DNA from: Ruficoccus amylovorans
GTDB lineage: Bacteria > Verrucomicrobiota > Verrucomicrobiia > Opitutales > Cerasicoccaceae
Reading direction: 5' to 3'
Assembly: GCF_014230085.1 (NCBI RefSeq)
Contig: NZ_JACHVB010000035.1
Span: 372,001 to 436,000 of the forward strand
DNA: 64,000 nt
Shown: piece by piece, positions 42,336 to 52,100 of the stretch
How the letters are laid out: every line of letters starts with the position of its first letter
Position numbering within the stretch: the first letter of the stretch is position 1
Translations under genes and position numbers: made by a program
Notes under the pieces: generated by a model
The model's database searches: none
Seen by the model: only the letters and a program-made list of their open reading frames with translations
What the model was told of the DNA's origin: nothing

Positions 42336-44378
42336 TTACTTGCGGCGTCTGCGAATAATCATCAGGCCGAGAATGGCTCCTCCGAGCATCAAGGCAAAGG
42401 TCGCCGGCTCGGGGACAGCGGCATTCAGCGAGCCACTGGCCTCATCGAAGGTAAAGCTGGCGGTACCGTCGGTGCCGGTCCAGATACCGTTACCATCGTA
42501 GAGGAGAGCGATATTATCGTAAACACCAGCGATGCTGATAGAGTTGAAGGTGCCGTCGTAGCCGCCCAGGATGCTGAAGATTTGGTAGGTATAGCCGTCC
42601 TGTGCGCTGGTGAGGAACACGATGCTCAGGTCGCCGCCGTAGGAGAGCAGCCCGCTGACATCCACCGCGTCATAACCGCTGCCGCGAGTCGTGCCGTTGA
42701 TGTCAATCATGGTCGTGCCAGCCATTTGCAGGGCGTTGCTGAAGCGGAGATTGCCGTCAACATTCAGGGTCGCGCCGCTTTCGAGCGTGGTAGCTCCCTG
42801 GATGATGCCGCCGCCGCCGAGGGTGGCGCCGCTTTTGACCAGAACCGCGCCCGAGCCGGTGGCGGAGCCAGTCGTGTTGTTGGCCAGCAGGGTGCCGGTC
42901 TCGACCTCGGTACCGCCCGAGTAGCTGTTGGCGGCCTTGAGGTTGAGGATCGCATCGTCGGTCTTCAGGAGCTTGCCGGAGCCATTGATGGTCGCCGAGA
43001 AGGGGGTGTCTGTCTCGATGATGAAGTTGACAGTGCCCGAGGTCAGGGCGAAGAAACGCGAGGCGCTGATTTCAGCCTCGGCTTCAGTGACGGAGTCATA
43101 GTTATTCACCGAGAAACTGGTGCCGTCCGCGAAGGTCAGGTTGTTGCCTGTGGCACCCAGCGAGGCGTCCCCACGGCGGATTCTCAGGATCACGCTTTCG
43201 CCGACATCAATGCCGCCCGAGTGGGTGTTGCCGGCATTGTTGAAGGAGATCGTGCTATCGCCGATCAGGTTGAGCAAACCGTCACCCTCGATGACGCCGT
43301 TTATATTGGTGAATGCGTCTCCATCAATAGTACCGCCATTCTCCGTAATGGTGAACGTACGGCCTGCGTCCAACTGCGTGGATTCACGAACAATAAGCGT
43401 GCCGCCGTCGAGCGTAACGCCACTGGTGGATGCACCAAGGTTGCTGTCGGCCTCAATTCGGACATTGCCCTCGCGGATAATGGTGCCGCCGGTGTAGGTG
43501 TTCTCGACACCCGTGTACATAGCCAGCGTGCTGCTGCCGGTTTTGATCAGCGGTCCGTCGCCGGAGATGCTGCCTGAGCGGATATGGTAGTACTTTCCAT
43601 CGGTGTTGAAGGTGGCCCCCTCGCTTCCGATCACGTACTGACGGTTGTAACTGTCGACGGTGCCGTCACCGCTGACATTTGCAGCATTATGGAGGATGCC
43701 TCCGTTGATCGTGATGACACCGCTCTCGTCGCCGAGGTTGTAGTCTTCGCCGATAATGACCTCACTGTTGTTGATCGACAGTCCCCCGGTGAAGGTGTTG
43801 GTCCCGGTCAGGGTGAGACTGGAGCCGCTCGTACCTGTGTAGGTCAGGCCGCCAGCGCCATCGATGTTACCGTTGATGATAACCGGCCCGCTGGTGGAGT
43901 CGCTGATTTCCAGCGAATCGCTCAGGGTGATGGGCACGTCAATGGTGGTTCTGTAGTTGGTGATGTTGGTGCTCGGTCCAAGCAGGTTGAGAGTGGCAGT
44001 CGCACCGTTGTTATCGAAGACAAACCCGTGACCGAATCCTCCATTGCTGAAAGTGTAGTAGAGGCTTCCGCTGGTATCTGCCCGCCGTTGGTAGTTGATC
44101 GTCAGGCCACCCAGGGTGCGACTGGCATCATTCAGGATGATGGCACGAGCGGTACCAGTGCTTTCCGGGGCGATGGTTGCCGTGTAGCCGGCACCGTCGG
44201 CGATGATTCCATCTTCCCAGTTGCTGGTGTCGCTCCAGTTGCCGCTTGTGCTGCTGGTTACGATCCAGTTGCCGTCAGCGGCTTGGGTAGATTGGGGGGA
44301 AGACAGCGATGCAGTCAGCACCGCCGCCGGGAGAAGAGCCCACAGGGCTCTGTTTCTATGTTTTGATTGGGGCTTCAT
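42336..44378 (-). CDS. PEP-CTERM autotransporter-type strand-repeat surface protein
   Basis: 680 residues, signal peptide MKPQSKHRNRALWALLPAAVLTASLSSPQSTQA. Opening DGNWIVTSSTSGNWSDTSNWEDGIIADGAGYTATIAPEST is the strand-repeat protein start. Repeats such as GTNTFTGGLSINNSEV, ENTYTGGTIIREGNVRI, GNTHSGGIDVGESVIL and NSYSGGTEVETGTLLANNTTGS are autotransporter-associated beta-strand repeats, forming a long beta-helix. The last 28 residues AVPEPATFALMLGGAILGLMIIRRRRK are a complete PEP-CTERM sorting signal. Two operator-like AACGTT elements stand 30-75 bases upstream. It probably acts as a surface-anchored adhesin or scaffold and is not itself an enzyme. Confidence 0.88.
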   Translation of the reverse strand: MKPQSKHRNRALWALLPAAVLTASLSSPQSTQAADGNWIVTSSTSGNWSDTSNWEDGIIADGAGYTATIAPESTGTARAIILNDASRTLGGLTINYQRRADTSGSLYYTFSNGGFGHGFVFDNNGATATLNLLGPSTNITNYRTTIDVPITLSDSLEISDSTSGPVIINGNIDGAGGLTYTGTSGSSLTLTGTNTFTGGLSINNSEVIIGEDYNLGDESGVITINGGILHNAANVSGDGTVDSYNRQYVIGSEGATFNTDGKYYHIRSGSISGDGPLIKTGSSTLAMYTGVENTYTGGTIIREGNVRIEADSNLGASTSGVTLDGGTLIVRESTQLDAGRTFTITENGGTIDGDAFTNINGVIEGDGLLNLIGDSTISFNNAGNTHSGGIDVGESVILRIRRGDASLGATGNNLTFADGTSFSVNNYDSVTEAEAEISASRFFALTSGTVNFIIETDTPFSATINGSGKLLKTDDAILNLKAANSYSGGTEVETGTLLANNTTGSATGSGAVLVKSGATLGGGGIIQGATTLESGATLNVDGNLRFSNALQMAGTTMIDINGTTRGSGYDAVDVSGLLSYGGDLSIVFLTSAQDGYTYQIFSILGGYDGTFNSISIAGVYDNIALLYDGNGIWTGTDGTASFTFDEASGSLNAAVPEPATFALMLGGAILGLMIIRRRRK

Positions 44379-44405
44379 AGGTAACGGATTTAACTTATTG
44401 TTTGG

Positions 44406-44418
44406 TAAAAACGTTTTA
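44406..44418. promoter_or_regulatory. AACGTT operator-like element (site 1)
   Basis: TAAAAACGTTTTA, containing the perfect 10-base palindrome AAAACGTTTT at 44408-44417, about 30 bases upstream of the strand-repeat gene start at 44378. Confidence 0.45.
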
Positions 44419-44437
44419 GCTGATTCCAGGGATTTTA

Positions 44438-44453
44438 CAAGTAAAATGTTTTT
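44438..44453. promoter_or_regulatory. AACGTT-type element (site 2)
   Basis: CAAGTAAAATGTTTTT, nearly the same as CAAGTAAAACGTTATT at 37147. It overlaps the inverted repeat ATTTTAC/GTAAAAT at 44432-44447. Spaced 32 bases from site 1, or three DNA turns. Confidence 0.45.
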
Positions 44454-44570
44454 CCTCTATAAGCAATGTTGGTGAAGTGAATTACGTAAGTTTATCTCAG
44501 GGACAAGCTAGCAAAAGAAGGGGGCTAGCTTCTCGGTGCTTTAGTTTTATTGGGATTAGGTGCGATTCCT

Positions 44571-45455
44571 TTAGTTCGGGCCTTGCAGATCCTGCTTGCG
44601 CAAGCCTTCCAGTAAGGGGGCGGGGAGGGCCGCATCGTAAAAGCGGAAGTTGTCAACAAAGCCGTCCAGCCCTCGGTTGAAGTGCGCGGTATTGCCAATG
44701 ACCAGAGGGGCGTCGGTGGGCTTTACGGTGCCTTTGAAGTGGGCGCCCCCTCCGTAGATAATGGGGCTAGCGTCTGTGCCGATGTAGTACATGATCGAGG
44801 TGCCGTCCCAGGTGACCGCAACAAAGACCCACTGGTCCGTCTGGTTTAGGCCGGTGCCTTTCTTGAATTTGTCAGAGAGGGCGATGACTTCGGCGTCCTG
44901 CCCGTCGGTGTCTTTGGCGCCGAGGCGCAGTTCCAGCGCGCCCTTATATGAGCGCAGGACGAATCCCTCGCCGACCGGGGCGGTCGGCCGATCCGCGTAC
45001 ATGACAAAGCGGGTCGCGGCGTCGGAGGATAGCGATTGCTCGGTCTTGTACCAGAAGCAGAGGGTGAACGCTTCAAGGTCCTTGTCGTAGAGCGCGGTGG
45101 TGTCGCCGGATTTCAAGCCACTGTTGTTGGCGGTGTCGCCAACGCCTTGTGTTGTATTGGCACTGGAGTCCCAGGCCCGGTCCTTGGGCTGACCTGAGAC
45201 CCCGGAGCCGGGCGCGCCGTGCTGCTGGTTTGTTCCCTGAGGACTCAGCGGGAGGCGCAGAGAGCCAGTGCTGTCATAATCACCGGAGGATTCGTTGAAG
45301 TGATACTGAACCGCGGGTTTGGCGGTGGGAGCGGCCTGGGCGAGCGAGGGCAGGCTCAGGGGCGCCGCCAGTGAGCAAGCTGCCGCCAGCATATGAACGG
45401 GCCGGACAAGCGTTTTTAAAGGAGAGGGGAAGGTGGATGTTTTTTCGGGGCGCAT
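44571..45455 (-). CDS. Secreted LamG/concanavalin A-like protein
   Basis: 294 residues; signal peptide MRPEKTSTFPSPLKTLVRPVHMLAAACSLAAPLSLPSLAQA. The mature chain is one LamG (laminin-G/concanavalin-like) domain: AVQYHFNESSGDYDSTGS, FTLCFWYKTEQSL, GFVLRSYKGALELRLGA, WVFVAVTWDGTSIMYYIGTD, and DGFVDNFRFYDAALP. Such domains usually bind glycans; no catalytic motif and no sorting signal are seen. It follows the sialidase-fold gene (45561) by 105 bases on the same strand. A free glycan-binding protein is the simplest reading. Confidence 0.85.
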   Translation of the reverse strand: MRPEKTSTFPSPLKTLVRPVHMLAAACSLAAPLSLPSLAQAAPTAKPAVQYHFNESSGDYDSTGSLRLPLSPQGTNQQHGAPGSGVSGQPKDRAWDSSANTTQGVGDTANNSGLKSGDTTALYDKDLEAFTLCFWYKTEQSLSSDAATRFVMYADRPTAPVGEGFVLRSYKGALELRLGAKDTDGQDAEVIALSDKFKKGTGLNQTDQWVFVAVTWDGTSIMYYIGTDASPIIYGGGAHFKGTVKPTDAPLVIGNTAHFNRGLDGFVDNFRFYDAALPAPLLEGLRKQDLQGPN

Positions 45456-45560
45456 GCTTGTAAGGGGTTTGACTTGGTCGGTGATGGAAGACGCATTGCG
45501 TCGATTGGCCGTGGCGGCCGGGAGTTGGGCTGATGCAGCCTGTGTTCGTGGTTCCGGTTC

Positions 45561-46892
45561 TCAGTAAACAAGATCGCGAAAGTTCTTAACCCGATGGAAG
45601 GTAATCAGGTTGCCGTCGTGGGCGCTTCGGGCGCGCTCATCTCCACTGCGGGAGAGAATGACAAGGTCGTCGCCGTCGATCGTCATGGAGGCGTAGTGGC
45701 GGGATTCCTTGGGAGAGTCACTCATGGCGACCAGGCCTGCGAAGCACCAATCGACAAGGTTCTTCGAGAAGTGAAGGACGAGCCGGTGCCTCTCATTGTT
45801 GGGGATGCTGTACCGGTCGTCGGGAAGGAGCTCGGCGCGGGTCATGGAGTCTGTCGCCTGTGAGCTGAGAAGCCAATAGAGTCCGGTTTGCTCATCGTAG
45901 AGGATATGAAAACGCATCTGGCCGCCGGGCAGCGGAAGGAATAACTGCTTTTTGCCGGAGGGGACTTCTTCCAGCATGGTCGTCATGCTGCCGTCATCCT
46001 GCTCAACCACCTTGGCCAGCGCCGCGTAGCCGGTGCCGCCCGTGTGCGCCCGCATCAGCAGGTGGAAGGTCTTGCCCTGCGGATCGTACCAGTAGTGGGA
46101 CGGGTCTTTGATCTGCGCCACATTTGTTTCCAGCCAGCCCATGGGAGCCACGGAGCGCGGGGTCGCAGGGCGGCGGGCGAGCATGAGCCGGTCGGGGTAT
46201 TGCGACGGGTAGAAGGGGACGCCGAAAAAGTCGATTTGCGGGTCATTGTCGCGGTAGCCGGGGATGGTGTCGGAGAAGGCCAGCTCGCTGGCGAAGGTCC
46301 AGTTCTCGGGGCGTGTCAGGTCGGTCCCCGAACGTCCGCGCATGAGTACCGGCGTGAAATCACCGACGGGCCAGGTCTTGATGTCATCATGAGCGCGCTT
46401 CTCCAGCGCGAGATAGATATTTCCGTTGTGGTGGATGAAATTGGTAGCGCTCTGGTGCCATTGGCCGGAGGCCAGGGTGGAAGGTTCCGACCATGTCTCG
46501 CCGTTGTCGGTCGAGCGGATGATGCGTAATCTGTCACCGGAACCGATGGCGTAGATGGAATCTCCGTCGGTGAACAAGCGGCTCTGGCCGATGGCGTAGG
46601 TGTGCTTCTTTTGCCAAGTGAGCCCGCCGTCGTCGGAGGTGACGATATATTCGCGGCTGGGCTGTTTGGCCACTTTGCCGCTGGCGCGGTATTCGGCGAT
46701 CAGGCGGCCATTGTCGAGGGCGAGGATCGATGGATTGTACAACGGCCCGAATTCGGGGTCGGCTTCGGCGACGACCACATAGTCCTGAGCCAGGGCCCTT
46801 ATCGCTGCGCCGGATTCGGACTGACTATGTACGGCCTGCGCCACCAGCAGGAGTGCAGGCAGGCTGAGGAACGTGGGGTTGAGGCTGCACAT
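45561..46892 (-). CDS. Sialidase-fold (BNR repeat) secreted protein
   Basis: 443 residues with signal peptide MCSLNPTFLSLPALLLVAQAVHSQ. Asp boxes: TSDDGGLTW and RSTDNGETW. It is a paralogue of 32028-33380 along the whole chain: IRALAQDYVVV/IRPLAQDFVVV at the mature start, LYNPSILALDNGRLIAEYRA, RDNDPQIDFFGVPF/RENNPDTDYFGVPF, HYWYDPQGKTFHLLMRAHTGGT, and the nearly identical 120-residue C-terminus ending FHRVKNFRDLVY. As in its paralogue, the sialidase RIP motif is replaced by NPS. Exo-glycosidase activity on an acidic sugar is possible. The symporter gene (47026) is directly upstream, consistent with uptake of its product. Confidence 0.8.
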   Translation of the reverse strand: MCSLNPTFLSLPALLLVAQAVHSQSESGAAIRALAQDYVVVAEADPEFGPLYNPSILALDNGRLIAEYRASGKVAKQPSREYIVTSDDGGLTWQKKHTYAIGQSRLFTDGDSIYAIGSGDRLRIIRSTDNGETWSEPSTLASGQWHQSATNFIHHNGNIYLALEKRAHDDIKTWPVGDFTPVLMRGRSGTDLTRPENWTFASELAFSDTIPGYRDNDPQIDFFGVPFYPSQYPDRLMLARRPATPRSVAPMGWLETNVAQIKDPSHYWYDPQGKTFHLLMRAHTGGTGYAALAKVVEQDDGSMTTMLEEVPSGKKQLFLPLPGGQMRFHILYDEQTGLYWLLSSQATDSMTRAELLPDDRYSIPNNERHRLVLHFSKNLVDWCFAGLVAMSDSPKESRHYASMTIDGDDLVILSRSGDERARSAHDGNLITFHRVKNFRDLVY

Positions 46893-47009
46893 GGGCTTAA
46901 CGAGAGGGCCGTGTGGCGGACCAGGGGAGTGCGTTTTGGGGAAGAGGAGGCTGGCTTATGGTCGAGATTAAATGGGTAGGTGGGCGGACGCAGCGATTGC
47001 TGGAATTAT

Positions 47010-47021
47010 CTGCACGTGCAG
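47010..47021. repeat. 12-base palindrome CTGCACGTGCAG
   Basis: A perfect 12-base palindrome between the stop of the symporter gene at 47026 and the sialidase-fold gene at 46892. May be a protein-binding site or short hairpin. Confidence 0.3.
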
Positions 47022-47025
47022 CAGG

Positions 47026-48597
47026 CTACTCCAGCGAGTCTTTGCTCTGGTCCCAGATGGTCAGGTCGGTGAGGTCACGGGGTTTCGGTTTAATAAAGAG
47101 AGAGAGCAGTAGTGCGAGGGTCAGCGTGAGGACGTTTCCGATAATCGAAAGATAGTAGAGCGGAATGTGGATCGTGCACGAATCAGGCAGGTAGCCCGTG
47201 CTGCTGGCCATTGACCAGAGCATGAGAAAAATCGAAGGAGCCAGCCCGAGCCAGATGGTGACGGTGCAGACACGGCGGGTAAACATCCCGGCGATGAAGA
47301 TGGCGGGAATGCCGATAGTAATGACGACGCCTGCCGCCAGCAGGAAGTCCGTGAGCGTGATTACATCAAGAGCCTCGATCCCCAGCGCGCCACCAATCAT
47401 AAAGACGGAAACCAGGATCGACAGACTCTTGCCCAGGATCAGTTGGTGTTTCCCGGAGGCTCTGGGGTTGATGTACTTAACATACAGGTCGTTGACAGAG
47501 ACCATACTGGTGACGTTGATACAGGCGCTCAGGGTGGACATGGCTGCCGCCATCGCACCGGCAATCATCAGACCGACGATCCCGACCGGTAGGTGATTCA
47601 TGATGAAGTAGGGCAGGATGCGCTCCGCCTTTTCGTAGCCCTGCAGGACCGCGTCCGCCAGGTCCGAGGGATTGTGGAGGAAATAGACGAACAGGCACGA
47701 GCCGAGGAAATAGAACATGGCCCAGATGGGCAACGCGCCGATGCTCAGCACGATCATGGATTTGCGTGCGTCCCAGGCGGACTTGGCGGAGCACCAGCGC
47801 TGGACCGTTGACTGGTCGAACTGGAGGTTGAGGTACTGCATCAGGCCGACGATGATAATCAACAGCACGGTCTTTTCGCTCAGTCCGCCAAACCAAGGGG
47901 TGGCCACCAGTCCGCGGGTTTCGAGGTCGAAGTCGAAGAACGAGAATTTGTTGTTGGCCATGCCGTCATGGATGATGCCGCCCAGCCCTCCGGGCACATG
48001 GTAGATGATCAGGCCGATACAGACGATAGCGCTGCCGAGCAGGACGATGGTCTGGATAACATCCGTCCAGATAACCGCGCTCAAGCCTCCCTTGACGGTA
48101 TAGACCGCGGTGACTCCGACGACCAGGAGAACGGAATGGGCAAAGGTCAGCCCGGTCATCTCGGCGACCAGCAGCGAGAGCAAGTACGTGATCATGCTCG
48201 TGCGCAGAAGTTGTGTGCCGATGAAGATGATGGAGGCGTAAGTCGAGATCGAGTTATGAAAGCGCAGCGACAGGTACTGGTAGGCCGAGGTAATCGTGCC
48301 GCGGCGGAAAAATGGGACTAGCAACCAGGCGGCCAGCAATGTGACGATGGGAAAAGCGAGGTTGGGCATGAAGCGCAGCCAGGCCGTCTTGAACCCGTCA
48401 GCCGGCGTGGCTATAAACGTCACCGAGCTGATGACGGAGCCGATAAAACTGATCCCGATGACGAACCCGCCGAACGACTTGCCACCGAGGAAGTATTGGT
48501 CGGATGACTTGTTTTTGCGGCCTACGTAGACGCCGATGCCGATCTGGATGATAAAGTAAATGACGAGGACGCAGATATCTACGGGACCGATTTTCAT
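47026..48597 (-). CDS. Sodium:solute symporter (SSS family)
   Basis: About 523 residues; start at 48597 (MKIGPVDICVLVIYFIIQIGIGVYVGRKNKSSDQYFLGGKSFGG), the normal SSS N-terminus with TM1 and the YFLGGK segment. About 13-14 helices; the FIGSVISSVTFIATPADGF and GLSAVIWTDVIQTIVLLG segments are characteristic of the SGLT/NIS-like group. SSS carriers of this branch often move sialic acids, hexoses or sugar acids in polysaccharide-use loci. It is shorter than the symporter at 5817 and from a different branch. It is first in a long minus-strand series; an AAAAACGTTTTT palindrome lies 68 bases upstream of its start. Confidence 0.92.
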   Translation of the reverse strand: MKIGPVDICVLVIYFIIQIGIGVYVGRKNKSSDQYFLGGKSFGGFVIGISFIGSVISSVTFIATPADGFKTAWLRFMPNLAFPIVTLLAAWLLVPFFRRGTITSAYQYLSLRFHNSISTYASIIFIGTQLLRTSMITYLLSLLVAEMTGLTFAHSVLLVVGVTAVYTVKGGLSAVIWTDVIQTIVLLGSAIVCIGLIIYHVPGGLGGIIHDGMANNKFSFFDFDLETRGLVATPWFGGLSEKTVLLIIIVGLMQYLNLQFDQSTVQRWCSAKSAWDARKSMIVLSIGALPIWAMFYFLGSCLFVYFLHNPSDLADAVLQGYEKAERILPYFIMNHLPVGIVGLMIAGAMAAAMSTLSACINVTSMVSVNDLYVKYINPRASGKHQLILGKSLSILVSVFMIGGALGIEALDVITLTDFLLAAGVVITIGIPAIFIAGMFTRRVCTVTIWLGLAPSIFLMLWSMASSTGYLPDSCTIHIPLYYLSIIGNVLTLTLALLLSLFIKPKPRDLTDLTIWDQSKDSLE

Positions 48598-48664
48598 TGG
48601 GGTTGGGGAGTGGTTGGGGTGCAGTGTGGCTAGCTGGAAGCCGGGGAAGTTGAATGAAAGAAGA

Positions 48665-48676
48665 AAAAACGTTTTT
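48665..48676. promoter_or_regulatory. AAAAACGTTTTT palindromic operator-like element
   Basis: A perfect 12-base palindrome flanked by GAAGA and CTTC, about 68 bases before the symporter start. It is the most symmetrical of the AACGTT elements in the window. Confidence 0.5.
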
Positions 48677-48940
48677 CTTCCCGGCGTCAAACACCGATGT
48701 GAAATTTATTCGAAAATTGTAGGATATTCAGGTTTGAAGGAAGATGAAGAAAGGGCGAGTGGGGTGTTGGAATGGCGCTAAGATATGGGTTCGGGATAAG
48801 ATCGGATGTTGGTCTTTTTAGATTTATAAGGTGCTCGTTAATAGGTGCTAGTGGCTCTATGTGCTTATGTAATGACAGGCCGTTACGGGTCCTGCTCATG
48901 TTTTTATTTTGTAGTTAATAAGTCTTTGAGGCTGAATAGA

Positions 48941-48952
48941 CTTACATGTAAG
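48941..48952. promoter_or_regulatory. 12-base palindrome CTTACATGTAAG (copy 2)
   Basis: Identical to the site at 26884-26895. It lies about 214 bases upstream of the Verru_Chthon A-like start at 49166 and 344 bases upstream of the symporter start. Confidence 0.45.
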
Positions 48953-48993
48953 AATACTAGTGGTAGCCTAAGAGTATGCATATATTTTGATTG

Positions 48994-49009
48994 AAAAAAC
49001 GTTATTTTT
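48994..49009. promoter_or_regulatory. AACGTT-type element upstream of the Verru_Chthon A-like gene
   Basis: AAAAAACGTTATTTTT, matching the reverse complement of the element at 3631-3644 and the centre of the 37145 site. It is 157 bases before the ATG at 49166. Confidence 0.45.
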
Positions 49010-49165
49010 AACCAATCTGATTCCTGTACCCGCGATATATAACCACCCCAGCCCCCTTCTGGTTTTGATTCTCGAGTTTTGGGTCTCTTCGTTGCCGCTG
49101 GAGGGGATGGCTCCTTTATCGAGATTAAGTCAAAGCTACAAATTGATCGTTTGTATTTTACTCCC

Positions 49166-52100
49166 ATGAGACACGATTATTCTTTGCCCGTCAGCACCTC
49201 TCGTTTCCCGAATAGTGGCAGAAGCGGATTCGCTCTCATTATCGCACTGGGATTGATGAGCTTCATTTTTCTGCTTCTGGTCTCCATGGGGACGATGGTG
49301 CGTGTTTCTCTTAGCACCGAGAGTCAGGCGACGCTGACCACGCAGGCCCGTCAGAATGCCCTGATGGGGTTGAACATTGCGATCGGTGAACTCCAGTGGT
49401 ATGCCGGACCGGACCAGCGTGTGACAGCCACCTCAAGTATCCTGGGAGCCTCGGAGACTCAGGTCGGCACCAAGTACTGGACCGGAGTTTGGGGTAATGC
49501 CGGGGCTGCGGACGACACCCGGGAGCCGGAACTGCTTAACTGGCTGGTCAGTGGTAACGAGGAACAGAAGGAATCGATCAGCTTTTCCATGACTGGTAGT
49601 TCATTCGGGCAGATCCAGTCGGCTGGGAATCCCGCCGTTAAGCCCGATGAGGTCTTGAGCCCCTCGTTAACGGCTGGCGCGAGCGCGCAGACGGATTTCA
49701 AGATCGGGGCAACGGATGCTCGCCTGTTGGTGGGAGCCGGTACACTTGGCACGGCCACCGGGGCCGAGGATGGTTATGTGCTTGCCCCGCTTGTGACGAT
49801 CAACGAGTCCGATCAGGGGATCGGAGTGGAGAATCGCTACGCCTACTGGGTGGGCGATGAGGGCGTGAAAGCCCGGATTAATCTGGTCAATCCCTGGCCC
49901 CAGAGCGCTGGAGGTACCGACGCCGCCAAGGAGCGCATCAGCAGCTTTGGCATGGCACAGCGGGCCGCGACCGAGCAAATTTACGGGCTGGAGTCCTTGC
50001 CTTCGGGCGCTTTGGCGGAAAACGATTTTCTGGAAAAAGTCGTCAACAACGCGCAGCTCTCATTTTTGTCAAGCAGCGTCAACTCATCGAATGTGCAGGC
50101 CCGTTTTCAGGACATCACGCCCTACAGCCTCAGCGTGCTGGCCGATTCACGTCACGGCGGCTTGAAGCGGGACTTGACGCAGATCCTGCGGAGCGGGGGC
50201 GGGAACTCCGACGAGGCCGACGACAAGTTCATCTTCCCGACCAGCAGCGGCTCATACGGTCCCTCCGGTTCGGCCTTCTACACGCAGCCGCCGACGTGGG
50301 GGCTGTTGCGCGATTTCGCGGGTTTTCAGGACAGCCTGAGCGACTGGACCACTCCGTTGCAATCGCAGACCCCGACCTCCACCCGCCAGGGGATATCACC
50401 GATTATCGTTTATGGTGGCATGGTCTATAGCTGGCGCGTGCTTGAGGATGCGGACGATCCGCAGCAAATGATACTCTCGGTATACGCCTCGCCGCGCTTT
50501 TTCCTGTGGAATCCCTATAACCGTCCGCTGGAAGGCGGCACATTTGAGATCGGCTTTATTCCTCCGCGCAAGGATGACAGCCTGGGTGAGAAAGGGATCA
50601 TCACTTTCGATTTTGCGGAGTCTACGCTGACGTCGTTCAATAATTACAAATACTACTTCAACGTGGGGAAAGGAGGCTTCGTTCTGTCGCCGACGAATAC
50701 GGACCGCGAGATGATGCGCTTTCGAGTGGATATGCCGCGCAACTGGGAGCCTGGTGAAGTGGTTTCCTTCAGCCTCCCCTCTGGCACCGATACCGTCTTT
50801 AGCTCGGGCAACACTACGCTGAGTCCTGAGCAGCCGGTTGATCCGCGTTTGTACGCTGCTGATGCCCGGCTATTGATGGCCTCGCAGGTGATTCCGATGG
50901 CCGCCCCAGTCAGTGACCCGAATGCCTCATGGTCTATCAAGGCCACGACCTATCTCAGAAATATGGGTGAGGTCAGCATGTTTCTGGGAGAACCTGGAGC
51001 GGGTGGTGCCGGAGCCTCTGCGGCGATTGATCCGGGGAGCGGCAATCATTTTTACCAATGGATCGGCCGGGTGGAACCCATGCATCATAATAGCGGTAAT
51101 CCAGAAGTCATTGAGGTGATGGATGATGCCCCCATGATTGATTCTTACGGAGAGGCAATCTCTCCTCGGAATATCTTAAACTACGAGATCTATCATAAAC
51201 TTTCCATTGCGAATGTTTACCAGCCAAGCCTGCCGGTAAAGTGGATTGCTGCGGGCAATAGTCGTGCTTATATGCAAAACCGGACCGGCATGGAGAGTGG
51301 AGACGTGGATGACCTCGTCGTGAATCCGCTGTATGTCGGATACTCAAACTGCTTTGAATACTCCACCCACCGGGTTCCTTTCCGCTATCAGGGGGAAGAG
51401 GCTACAATAGGCAACGATTACAATAACACCAGCTATGGCGAACGCTTTGTCCGTCCGGCCTTGTTTGAGGTTCCTTCGCAAGTGGCGCCTCTGCTTTCCA
51501 TTGCCGATTTACGGCATGCGAATACCTCGATACACGCTACCGGCCCAAGCTATGCGATTGGTAATTCTCTCGCGGACTTTCGGATTGGCCGTGACCAGAC
51601 GAGTGTCTATGTCGGCTCTGGTTATCTGGACCCCTTGACGGGAGCTGCTGTTGAGATGGGGCCGCTGGCGCAGACCCTGTACGACCAGTCCTACCTGCTC
51701 AACGACGCTCTGTGGGATCGCTATTATTTCTCGACGTTGCCGGATTCCGGGACGCTTCAGGCTCCGTTGCCCAATAGCCGTCATCTGCTTCTGGAGCAGG
51801 ACGGTGTGCAGCCAACGTTGGATGATCTGACTCAAAACAGCAGCGGGTCGGATGATCCGGTGGTGGCGGCTTCAAAGATGATGCTTGAAGGTGGCTTTAA
51901 CGTGAACTCAACTTCGGTGGAGGCCTGGCGGGCGGTTTTGTCCGGTCTGAATGGCCTCGCCTATGACCCGACCGACCCCACCAAGGATGATGCGGACACT
52001 TTGATCAACCCCTTCTCGCGTTACCGCATCACCAAGAGCCGAAGTGAACGTCCGGTGTACAGCGGTAGCAGTACCGAGTATATGGTCGATTACTGGAGCG

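Larger units (their letters stand above)
48598..49165. other. AT-rich divergent regulatory region
   Basis: About 570 bases between the minus-strand symporter and the plus-strand Verru_Chthon A-like gene, far richer in A+T than the genes. It holds the palindromes at 48665-48676 and 48941-48952 and the AACGTT element at 48994-49009. No gene, tRNA or clear RNA element is seen in it. Confidence 0.5.

Noticed and set aside
45561-46892. Calling the BNR proteins true sialidases
   Set aside because: Asp boxes alone do not prove activity; the RIP motif is missing and no sialic-acid catabolic genes are near.
48598-49165. Possible replication origin or phage attachment region in the A+T-rich gap
   Set aside because: No DnaA-box cluster, integrase or tRNA was seen; palindromes fit promoters better.
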